Positions 33,467 to 39,830 of a stretch of DNA of 64,000 nt are shown here, one piece after another. The notes under the pieces were generated by a model. The model had not been told where the DNA came from and made no database searches. It saw nothing but the letters and a program-made list of their open reading frames with translations. How positions within the stretch are numbered: the stretch's first letter is position 1; the number at the start of each line of letters is the position of its first letter. The DNA is from Pontibacillus salipaludis (lineage in GTDB: Bacteria; Bacillota; Bacilli; Bacillales; BH030062). The translations under genes and the position numbers were made by a program. Where the stretch lies: positions 248,001-312,000 of the forward strand of contig NZ_BMIN01000003.1 in the NCBI RefSeq assembly GCF_014642405.1. The letters are read 5' to 3'.

Positions 33467-33934
33467 ATGAGTGATGTTATGAAGAGGTTTGAAGAGATTC
33501 AGGCACACGTTAATTACATGAAGAAAATAACTCCGATCTGCGAAGGTGTTTTATATATCGGTGATGCGTTATGGCTTATTGATACAGTCAAACAGCAGCA
33601 GGAGCTGCTCAATAATGCAGCTAGAACCATTAATGAATTAACCGACTTAAGCGTTCAATATAAGGAGGTTATTGAACAAAAAGACCAACGCATAGAGGAA
33701 ATGGCTACCTGGTTAAGCGAGGATTGTATGCATTGGTCAATAGAAGGGATTGTCACATTTAAAGAAGTAGAAGAAGACGGTGAAATTTACGCTTCAACTC
33801 AAGACGGTCTATACGAAAAGACAGACGATTATTACGTAGTTCAAAGTGCAGGAATGTTGGGTGACGATTATCAAGGCACAATCATTTATCCAATAGGGGA
33901 AAACAAGGCTTTTAAAATATTTTTTGAGTGTTAA
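33467..33934 (+). CDS. 155-aa phage protein
   Basis: ATG after GGAAGGAGGGACCTGA. An N-terminal coiled coil (QQQELLNNAARTINELTDLS) and a beta-rich C-terminal half (GIVTFKEVEEDGEIYASTQD). Hypothetical. Confidence 0.65.
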   Translation: MSDVMKRFEEIQAHVNYMKKITPICEGVLYIGDALWLIDTVKQQQELLNNAARTINELTDLSVQYKEVIEQKDQRIEEMATWLSEDCMHWSIEGIVTFKEVEEDGEIYASTQDGLYEKTDDYYVVQSAGMLGDDYQGTIIYPIGENKAFKIFFEC

Positions 33935-33979
33935 CGAATTCAACTAAGTAGCGATTGTGAGTAATTCGAAAGGAGGAGT
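33934..33979 (+). promoter_or_regulatory. Repeated early-gene leader motif, copy 3
   Basis: ACGAATTCAACTAAGTAGCG, then ATTGTGAGTAATTC and GAAAGGAGG. Aligned with copy 2 it differs at about nine positions over about 46 nt, in a region that is otherwise non-coding. Confidence 0.6.
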
Positions 33980-33983
33980 TATT

Positions 33984-34205
33984 TTGCACAATAGGATTCT
34001 TAGTTTGATTAAAGAGCAGCACCAAACAGAATTAAATTTTAAGGAAGACGTTTACTATCTGATTTTGAAGGATGGGGTTGCGACGGTTTTTGTTGAAGAA
34101 GAAACAAAAACATTAAAGATTGAAATTGAAGAAACGCCTGAGGAAAAAACATATGTGTATTTCAATCAGGATACATCTTTAATGGATTTATTTGATGCGG
34201 AGTAG
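33984..34205 (+). CDS. 73-aa acidic phage protein
   Basis: TTG at 33984 with AAAGGAGG 7 nt upstream. Contains DVYYLILKDGVATVFVEEET and ends YFNQDTSLMDLFDAE. No family recognised. Confidence 0.58.
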   Translation: MHNRILSLIKEQHQTELNFKEDVYYLILKDGVATVFVEEETKTLKIEIEETPEEKTYVYFNQDTSLMDLFDAE

Positions 34206-34238
34206 ACACACGGAGCGTCACAATTAAGGGGTGATCAA

Positions 34239-34526
34239 ATGTCTAAATCCTCAACTAAATATCAGCTATTAAAATCAGATTTTGAACAGGCGTGCCGAGA
34301 CTTAAAACAACGCAAAGAAATGATTGAGAAACTTAAAAAAGAAAAGGAACAAGCTTACTACAATGGATACATGCAAGGCAGGTTTGATGAAAAGATGAGC
34401 TGCACTAATGAATTAGGAATGAATCCTCAAAATTTAACGAGTATGTGTTTGAAGTGCGGAGTCGATTTACGAAATTGCATTTGTTATCAAGACACTCACG
34501 ATGATTATGCGAAACAAGGAGGTTAA
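34239..34526 (+). CDS. 95-aa coiled-coil and zinc-knuckle phage protein
   Basis: A charged helix (residues 12-45) is followed by CLKCG and CICY. ATG after GGGGTGATCAA. Likely a small DNA-associated or regulatory protein; no family name. Confidence 0.6.
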   Translation: MSKSSTKYQLLKSDFEQACRDLKQRKEMIEKLKKEKEQAYYNGYMQGRFDEKMSCTNELGMNPQNLTSMCLKCGVDLRNCICYQDTHDDYAKQGG

Positions 34527-34528
34527 TC

Positions 34529-34699
34529 ATGAAGCCTGGTAGCTTTCGGATCACTGGATTCACAATGAAATTCAAAGATGGAAGTGGATCCATTACTGTT
34601 TCAGAAAAGAGAAAGCCTAAGCCAAAAAAAGACAAGCAGGTTGAAAAACATGAAGGACCTGTTGGCCAGATAAATATCTTTGATTTATTGGAGGGTTAG
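34529..34699 (+). CDS. 56-aa protein with C-terminal sliding-clamp-binding motif
   Basis: AAGGAGGTTAATC precedes the ATG. A Lys/Pro-rich middle is followed by GQINIFDLLEG at the very C-terminus. QINIF (47-51) plus the following DLL fits the bacterial beta-clamp motif Qx[SD]LF/QxxLF, so the protein may dock on host DnaN. Inference from motif only. Confidence 0.6.
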   Translation: MKPGSFRITGFTMKFKDGSGSITVSEKRKPKPKKDKQVEKHEGPVGQINIFDLLEG

Positions 34700-34700
34700 T

Positions 34701-34859
34701 ATGAGCAGAATGATGATTAATTGCTACTGCCCCAAATGCAAAAGCAGAAACCATAATTACATCAGGAAAGGGGCTAAAGCAACCAGGAGTATGATCTGCA
34801 TTGAATGTGGCATTAAGTACAAAGTCAATATTAAAGATTTCATGAACGAAACAAAATGA
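34701..34859 (+). CDS. 52-aa zinc-ribbon protein
   Basis: CPKC near the N-terminus and CIEC 23 residues later, basic between. SD TTGGAGGG overlaps the end of the previous gene. Small nucleic-acid-binding zinc ribbon. Confidence 0.6.
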   Translation: MSRMMINCYCPKCKSRNHNYIRKGAKATRSMICIECGIKYKVNIKDFMNETK

Positions 34860-34890
34860 TAGTTGAGTTGAATTTTGAAGGGGTGTAATT

Positions 34891-34998
34891 ATGAGCAAGT
34901 GTGTTGAGTGCAAAACAAAGGAAGCAATTCATTGGTCCGGCCATCTTTGTGAAAAGTGCTATAAAGAAATACTTGCTGAGAAAATTAGAAATAGTTAA
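34891..34998 (+). CDS. 35-aa zinc-knuckle protein
   Basis: MSKCVECKTKEAIHWSGHLC with a second CEKC pair. GAAGGGGTG upstream. Too small to classify. Confidence 0.5.
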   Translation: MSKCVECKTKEAIHWSGHLCEKCYKEILAEKIRNS

Positions 34999-35011
34999 GG
35001 GGGAAAGGTTG

Positions 35012-35182
35012 ATGAAAGTAGCGTTCATAGATGAATTTGTGACTCTGGAAGAACCAGACGAGCTCCAAGCTTGGAAAAGTGATGTTGTTCAACGCAATCA
35101 GTTGGTAGCTGTGCAACTTAAACGTTACAACTATAAGTATCAGCCTGAGAAGCGAATGAGCCGTGGGAAAACACGACAGTAA
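35012..35182 (+). CDS. 56-aa phage protein
   Basis: ATG at 35012 after AGGGGGAAAGGTTG. Begins MKVAFIDEFVTLEEPDELQA, basic C-terminus. No family recognised. Confidence 0.55.
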   Translation: MKVAFIDEFVTLEEPDELQAWKSDVVQRNQLVAVQLKRYNYKYQPEKRMSRGKTRQ

Positions 35183-35200
35183 TGAAAGGGAGCATAAGTG

Positions 35201-35305
35201 ATGATCAAGTATTACTGCAATTGTTGCGGACAGGAATGGTGGTCACTAAAGGTTGAGGTCATGCTATGTTGTGGTTTCTATGTATCTCACGAAGAATTTG
35301 AATAA
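35201..35305 (+). CDS. 34-aa cysteine-rich protein
   Basis: MIKYYCNCCGQEWWSLKVEV then LCCGFY. GAAAGGGAGCATAAGTG upstream. Zinc-knuckle-like; small. Confidence 0.45.
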   Translation: MIKYYCNCCGQEWWSLKVEVMLCCGFYVSHEEFE

Positions 35306-35307
35306 AT

Positions 35308-35336
35308 AAAAAAAGCCAGGGCGGGCCCTGACTCTT
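35308..35336 (-). terminator. Leftward-facing terminator-like hairpin
   Basis: CAGGGC-GG-GCCCTG (35317-35330) preceded by seven A. As at 28891-28920, the U run exists only for minus-strand RNA. Confidence 0.5.
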
Positions 35337-35385
35337 TGGTACTTGTACTTGGTAACTACTATTCTACCATATGGGGGTCTGCTTT

Positions 35386-35574
35386 GTGGCTGCAGCAGAG
35401 AATAAAATAGACATGAAAGCTGAAATTGATTTATGTGAAAATGCGGTTTATATAGTTAAAGATGGAGCTCTACAAGAATTACCTAAGCCTGAAACTGGGC
35501 ACGGTACACACACAATAAGCTGGCAAGGCGGAAAGCCTTGTCATGGCAAGATGGAACATAGCCTCAAGTTTTAA
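35386..35574 (+). CDS. 62-aa phage protein, DUF3954-like
   Basis: GTG at 35386 with GGGGGT 7 nt upstream. The core EIDLCENAVYIVKDGALQEL and ISWQGGKPCHGK resembles small DUF3954-type proteins of Bacillus phages (from memory). Function unknown. A long terminator follows. Confidence 0.6.
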   Translation: MAAAENKIDMKAEIDLCENAVYIVKDGALQELPKPETGHGTHTISWQGGKPCHGKMEHSLKF

Positions 35575-35600
35575 TTGAATAAGCTTATCGGAAAAACCGA

Positions 35601-35652
35601 GAGCACTAATTACAAGTTGCAATTGAGCAGCTGTAATTAGTGCTCTTTTTAT
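35601..35652 (+). terminator. End-of-early-region terminator
   Basis: 14-bp stem GAGCACTAATTACA/TGTAATTAGTGCTC (35601-35614, 35632-35645) with a 17-nt loop, then TTTTTATTT. Confidence 0.93.
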
Positions 35653-35671
35653 TTGCTAAGGGGGCATGGGG

Positions 35672-35869
35672 ATGTCAGATCAATTCAGGGCGCAACTCAA
35701 GAAGTACAAAAAGAAACATGGCATTAAGACGCCAACGACTAAAACACCTAACAAACAACAAGTTCGGAAAAGAACGGAGGACTTTTCTCACGGAGATATA
35801 GAGGAGCTTATGGGAATTAATCGGACCACATATAAAAGAGGTCCAGGTGGAGCTATTAGAAGAAAATAA
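35672..35869 (+). CDS. 65-aa basic phage protein
   Basis: ATG at 35672 with AAGGGGG 7 nt before; the ATG at 35666 is too close to the SD. Lys/Arg/Thr-rich N-terminal half, then DIEELMGINRTTYKRGPGGA. It ends 12 nt before the ArpU-like gene. Confidence 0.55.
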   Translation: MSDQFRAQLKKYKKKHGIKTPTTKTPNKQQVRKRTEDFSHGDIEELMGINRTTYKRGPGGAIRRK

Positions 35870-35881
35870 GGGGGAAACCAA

Positions 35882-36337
35882 ATGGGTATCAGTCAGATGA
35901 GTTTTGAGTTGCCAGAAATCAATCGGAAAGAAACAAGAAATAAGGTGGAAGCAGCACTAGAGAAGTACCAGATGTTTAAACTCATGGAACCGATTGAAGC
36001 TCCGATTAACATTACAGCTTCTTATAGTGATACTCCTACATCTGGTACAGGTGCTACACATTCAAAAACGGAGTCAGCTGCTCTTAATAAGATTAGCCAG
36101 GAAGAAGAAAGGAAGTCATACATCCGAAAGATTGACACAGCTCTCAAGCGTTTGAACCGAAAAGAGAGTGCCATTATCAAGAAGCGATATATAGAAGATG
36201 ACGATAACACGGATTACCTTGTCTATAATGAACTTGGATTTAGTGAAACTACGTATTACCGAATCAAAGCAGATGCTTTCTATAAGTTGGCATTCATCCT
36301 CAAAATTGCTGTATATAAGGAGGAGAGTGAATCATGA
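35882..36337 (+). CDS. ArpU-family late-gene transcriptional regulator
   Basis: 151 aa. The C-terminal sigma-like region (LKRLNRKESAIIKKRYIEDD, YNELGFSETTYYRIKADAFY) matches ArpU/RinA-type phage activators that sit just before the packaging genes and turn on late transcription. RBS AAGGGGGAAACCAA. Overlaps the recombinase gene by 4 nt. Confidence 0.82.
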   Translation: MGISQMSFELPEINRKETRNKVEAALEKYQMFKLMEPIEAPINITASYSDTPTSGTGATHSKTESAALNKISQEEERKSYIRKIDTALKRLNRKESAIIKKRYIEDDDNTDYLVYNELGFSETTYYRIKADAFYKLAFILKIAVYKEESES

Positions 36338-36876
36338 ATTTAGTGCAACCGATCCGGGACCCTTTGATGATAAAGAAGATTAAAGATTACTTCCTTGCTG
36401 ACAACGAAAGGAACTACATGTTGTTTGTGATGGGAATCAATACAGGGCTTCGTATTTCGGATATTCTACAGCTGCAGGTAAAAGACGTCACAGGCATGCA
36501 CATTAATCTTAGAGAGCAGAAGACACGAAAGAGAAAGAAGATCAGGATTACTCCTCAGCTTCGTAGAGAAATCAAATGGTATGTAGAGGATAAGCAATCA
36601 GATGATTATCTTTTTAAGAGCAGGAAAGGTGACAACCAGCCTATTGGCCGTAGCATGGCTTATAAGATACTGAGGAAGGCTGCAGATAAGTTCAAGCTAC
36701 AAGAGATCGGTACACATACGCTGAGAAAGACATTTGGTTATCACTTCTATCTACAGACCAAGAACACAGCTATGCTTCAGGAGCTCTTCAATCATTCCAG
36801 TGAGAAGATCACATTGATCTACATTGGTATTAACCAGGACACATTAGATAAAGCCATGAGCGACTTTAAAATCTAA
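36334..36876 (+). CDS. Tyrosine recombinase of phage late-region type
   Basis: 180 aa, shorter than chromosomal integrases and lacking the N-terminal core-binding domain. Catalytic set: Arg in NTGLRISDIL, Lys in REQKTRKRKK, HTLRKTF (His, Arg), HSSEKITLIYIG (His, Tyr). Genes like this occur before terminase in many Bacillus and Listeria phages. The serine integrase at the left edge does the attachment, so this one probably has another role (dimer resolution, regulation). Confidence 0.82.
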   Translation: MNLVQPIRDPLMIKKIKDYFLADNERNYMLFVMGINTGLRISDILQLQVKDVTGMHINLREQKTRKRKKIRITPQLRREIKWYVEDKQSDDYLFKSRKGDNQPIGRSMAYKILRKAADKFKLQEIGTHTLRKTFGYHFYLQTKNTAMLQELFNHSSEKITLIYIGINQDTLDKAMSDFKI

Positions 36877-36898
36877 GCACCTAATCGGTGCTTTTTTA
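36875..36898 (+). terminator. Terminator after the tyrosine recombinase
   Basis: AAGCACC-TAATC-GGTGCTT followed by TTTTATTTT; the left arm overlaps the stop codon. Confidence 0.88.
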
Positions 36899-36969
36899 TT
36901 TTGTCTTTTGGAAGGAGATGTTAAAAGGTTGTCGAAATGTGGAAAGAACACATATGTATTACCCATAAA

Positions 36970-37041
36970 ATTCGAGATGTGTAATTCATTTACGGAGGTG
37001 GATTGAAAACAGTGATAGCAAGGCTTTCAGCCTTCACATGA
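36970..37041 (+). promoter_or_regulatory. Leader with partial repeat motif and a 12-codon ORF
   Basis: ATTCGAGATGTGTAATTC resembles the repeated early leader motif. It is followed by TTTACGGAGG and a 12-codon frame starting TTG at 37003 (MKTVIARLSAFT). Inside it, AAGGC-TTTCA-GCCTT forms a hairpin. This could be a translated leader controlling the next gene. Confidence 0.35.
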
Positions 37042-37142
37042 ATGAATCAAACTATAAGATATGGGTAATTCACGATGCATAAATGACAAAATGAAAAAGG
37101 TTATACCAAACTATAATAGTAGGAACAGGATGGTGATATTAG

Positions 37143-37547
37143 ATGTCTACAAGGGACATGACTGCTTCATTAGGGCTAGGTTTTATAGCTCTTGCAATAT
37201 TGGGGATGAAATTTGAAATTCAAAGTCCAGCATATTTGGGGGTTGGTATACTCGCAACCCATTTAGTAATGATAGAAATTGCAGCTCATATAACTAATTT
37301 TTATGATGCAATAATAAAAATCGGTAAGTTTAATTTAATTGATAATATTGGAATCAAAATAGTTTACAGGCTGAACAAGTTTGTGACTCAAACTAGCCAG
37401 TTTTCAATTCCTATAGCTATAACAATTCCTATTTATCTTGCTAATAACTTTTCCAAAACTTTAGTTGGCAAGGTAACTGATCTTACGACTTTATTCTCAA
37501 TGGGACTGACAATTATTTATATAGCGTTACTTAATAGAAAGAATTAA
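37143..37547 (+). CDS. 134-aa four-helix membrane protein in an accessory island
   Basis: Hydrophobic helices at about 6-22, 27-55, 85-103 and 115-132. AT-rich compared with neighbouring late genes. RBS AGGATGGTGATATTAG; a TATAAT at 37112-37117 upstream hints at its own promoter. No family recognised. It lies in the accessory gap between the recombinase and packaging genes, where phages carry cargo. Confidence 0.6.
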   Translation: MSTRDMTASLGLGFIALAILGMKFEIQSPAYLGVGILATHLVMIEIAAHITNFYDAIIKIGKFNLIDNIGIKIVYRLNKFVTQTSQFSIPIAITIPIYLANNFSKTLVGKVTDLTTLFSMGLTIIYIALLNRKN

Positions 37548-37818
37548 TTAAGAAGCGGCTGATCAATAGACCAATTTGTTACATAACTACAATTAGCTAT
37601 TGTTTCAACTGTTCCTAGCCATTAATAAATGAAGTGCTCGTGGTTACAGGGATGAGTCATTAGTATGTACATAATGAATAATTGATTCATAAAGCCTAAT
37701 TGGGAGTTTTGTGAAAGAATAATGAAAGAATGTTGGGTGAGCATTAAGGATGATAGCTTGTATATTAGTAATATAGCCTATTAAATTAAAAGACTTCATA
37801 TAAATAGGGGGGAGAAAT
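37548..37818. other. AT-rich non-coding stretch of the accessory island
   Basis: I see no supported gene. It ends in TAAATAGGGGGGAG, which precedes the possible ATT-started frame at 37819, and the same TAAATAGGGGGG recurs at 37974. Confidence 0.5.
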
Positions 37819-37989
37819 ATTAATTTAATAATTGTTTTAAACGAAGAACATGAGGTAGTAAGTCATGAATTTGTGGAGAATGAACAGGTTGCAGAATATA
37901 AACTTACACGGTGCCAATCACATGGCTGGCACACGGTTCTTATTAAAAATACAACTTATCTAGTTAACGCAATAAATAGGGGGGCGTAA
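37819..37989 (+). CDS. Possible 56-aa protein with a non-canonical ATT start
   Basis: The frame INLIIVLNEEHEVVSHEFVE to NTTYLVNAINRGA is open for 56 codons and looks protein-like (acidic beta-type). AGGGGGGAG lies 4-5 nt before ATT at 37819. No ATG, GTG or TTG lies nearby in frame except a mid-frame GTG. Either a rare ATT start or a decayed gene. Confidence 0.3.
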   Translation: MNLIIVLNEEHEVVSHEFVENEQVAEYKLTRCQSHGWHTVLIKNTTYLVNAINRGA

Positions 37990-38001
37990 AGGCTTAGCTA
38001 A

Positions 38002-38652
38002 TTAGTATTTATAAGTTACGAAAAAGTCAGGGTCTACTTGTCTGTAGAACGTTACCAAACTGCGGTTATTTTGTGTTTTAAATGCTTTTTCTGTGATCTC
38101 TTGGCCATCTGCGGTAATACCCTTTGTTTCTTTAGGGTCAAACGTAACATCCTCTGGGAGAATAATTATTAACTCCAGCTCCATTCGACCAGACTCTTCA
38201 AAACCACTGAATGGTAAAGATGTCATAAATTCAAATTCCTTTGCTTCGTTTGGGTACAAAGGAAATTCATATTCAAAGTGATAGTGCGAGCTAGTACCTT
38301 CAATTGGTTCGGGATTAATTTGATCAAGGAAAGTTAGAAGGTATCCCAGTAAAGAATCTTGTCGACTTTCCTCTCTTCTTTCTGGATCGAGAACTTGCTC
38401 TGGGTAATCTTTTAATTTAGCATTAATATCTTTAGCTAAACGTGGCCCGAAGTCAAATCCTTTTTCATTCAAGAAATTTCTTACACTTCTATCTACTTTT
38501 TCGGTCTTACTTGGCACGAATAGAACTTCTTCTTTTGGGAGAGGCTCATCCAATTGCATGGTGCTTTGGATCTTAACGCGGTCATGATCTAAACCGTATT
38601 TTGTAGATGGAATAACGTACACGACTGTTTCTTGCTTTAATACTTTGTACAT
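38002..38652 (-). CDS. 216-aa protein of unknown function, inverted cargo gene
   Basis: Soluble, acidic, no signal or membrane segment. N-terminus MYKVLKQETVVYVIPSTKYG, a central helical part (EKGFDFGPRLAKDINAKLKD), C-terminal beta-rich region ending VDPDFFVTYKY. RBS GGAGGAAACT. It runs against the late operon, a common sign of a lysogen-expressed extra gene. I cannot name it; a defence or fitness role is only suggested by position. Confidence 0.65.
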   Translation of the reverse strand: MYKVLKQETVVYVIPSTKYGLDHDRVKIQSTMQLDEPLPKEEVLFVPSKTEKVDRSVRNFLNEKGFDFGPRLAKDINAKLKDYPEQVLDPERREESRQDSLLGYLLTFLDQINPEPIEGTSSHYHFEYEFPLYPNEAKEFEFMTSLPFSGFEESGRMELELIIILPEDVTFDPKETKGITADGQEITEKAFKTQNNRSLVTFYRQVDPDFFVTYKY

Positions 38653-38748
38653 AGTTTCCTCCTATTTAGTCTAAAACCTTTACGCCCTTGTTTTACATTT
38701 TTCAACACAAATTAACAAATACCTTCAATTTGTGTAAAAAATATACAA

Positions 38749-38788
38749 AAGGCTTTGTGATGATATAAATCGCATCGCCTTTTTTTTA
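38749..38788 (+). terminator. Terminator upstream of the packaging genes
   Basis: AAGGC...GATG / CATC...GCCTT stem with a short bulge, followed by eight T. It isolates the late operon from the accessory island. Confidence 0.7.
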
Positions 38789-38831
38789 TGTCTACAAAGT
38801 TATCTTAGAAGTAAATGGGAGTGTTGTAGCA

Positions 38832-39146
38832 ATGGATTTGCAACGTATTAAAGAATTAATAGCCCGAAATAAGTTGGTTAAGTTCTATCAATCTAAAGTG
38901 TGGAGAGCATTACGATTGAAAGTATTAGAGCGTGACAACTATGAATGCCAAGCATGTAAAAGGAAAGGTAAGGTTGGACCAGGGCAGAACGTTCACCACT
39001 TGAAAGAAGTAAAACAGTTTCCTTCTCTAGCTTTGGTGAAGAGTAACTGCGAAGCCATATGCATCCCTTGTCACAATGAAGAACATGATCGGCTCAAAAA
39101 GTTTAAGAAGCCTCAACCTAAATTCGTAAACGAGGAGAGATGGTAA
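38832..39146 (+). CDS. HNH endonuclease of the packaging module
   Basis: 104 aa. Two zinc pairs (CQAC, CIPC) frame the HNH core VHHLKEVKQFP, SNCEAICIPCHNEEHDR. In HK97-like phages an HNH nuclease next to terminase is needed for cos cleavage, which suggests a cos-type packaging site nearby. RBS GGGAGTGTTGTAGCA. Confidence 0.92.
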   Translation: MDLQRIKELIARNKLVKFYQSKVWRALRLKVLERDNYECQACKRKGKVGPGQNVHHLKEVKQFPSLALVKSNCEAICIPCHNEEHDRLKKFKKPQPKFVNEERW

Positions 39147-39373
39147 AGATGAATGTCAAAACAACCAAAATTAATATAGACAGATCAGAAAGAAACGAAG
39201 AACCAGGATACTTAGACCGTCTTGTTATGAAACGATTAAGGAAATTAGAAAAAGCCAAGATGGATGTGCGAGTTGTTATCGAAAATGAAGAACAGGAGTT
39301 AAGAGAAAAGAGGCGAGAGTTATTAGATATAGATAAAGAAATGAAAGAAATGCAAGATTTCTTAAGCAAATAA
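39140..39373 (+). CDS. Small coiled-coil protein between HNH and terminase genes
   Basis: 77 aa, very charged helix (YLDRLVMKRLRKLEKAKMDV onward). Overlaps the HNH gene by 7 nt; the ATG at 39149 is an alternative start. Position suggests packaging or regulation. No family recognised. Confidence 0.6.
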   Translation: MVKMNVKTTKINIDRSERNEEPGYLDRLVMKRLRKLEKAKMDVRVVIENEEQELREKRRELLDIDKEMKEMQDFLSK

Positions 39374-39482
39374 TCCCCCCCGGTAAAAACTTTTGCCCCT
39401 TTTCTGGGAACCCACGAAACGAGGGAGGGGAAAGCGGAAAAAACATTTTTGCGTTTACGCGCGTGAAGGGGGGGAGGGGGTA

Positions 39483-39830
39483 GTGGCTAAGCCTAGCAGA
39501 AAAGAACAAGATGAAAGAATCGAAAAGGAAATTACCCGTATTAACAATGTCTTTTTGGATTTGCCTGACTCAAAGCGTGAGCTTGCAAGCGAATTAATTG
39601 AGCGAATTGCTTTTATGACCATCCAGTTAGAGGTGCTCGAAGATACGATTAAGCGGAAAGGGCCCACTTATCTTTACCAAAATGGTTCGCAAAAAATGCT
39701 TATAGAAAACCCGGCCCAGAAGTCATATAACACCACCATGCAACGCTATACAGCTGCTTACGATAAGCTATTCACATTGCTCAGCTTTTTAAAAGAAGAT
39801 GATGAAGATGAAGAATACGAAGACGTATAA
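39483..39830 (+). CDS. Terminase small subunit, P27-like
   Basis: 115 aa from GTG at 39483 (GGGGGGAGGGGG upstream). Helical, acidic end (EDDEDEEYEDV). Assigned from its position directly before the large subunit and the conserved ELIERIAFMTIQLEVLEDTI helix. Binds the packaging site and regulates the large subunit. Confidence 0.78.
   Translation: MAKPSRKEQDERIEKEITRINNVFLDLPDSKRELASELIERIAFMTIQLEVLEDTIKRKGPTYLYQNGSQKMLIENPAQKSYNTTMQRYTAAYDKLFTLLSFLKEDDEDEEYEDV

Noticed and set aside
36334-36876. Tyrosine recombinase as the prophage integrase
   Set aside because: It is 15 kb from the nearer att site and lacks the core-binding domain; the serine recombinase lies 28 nt from the left core.
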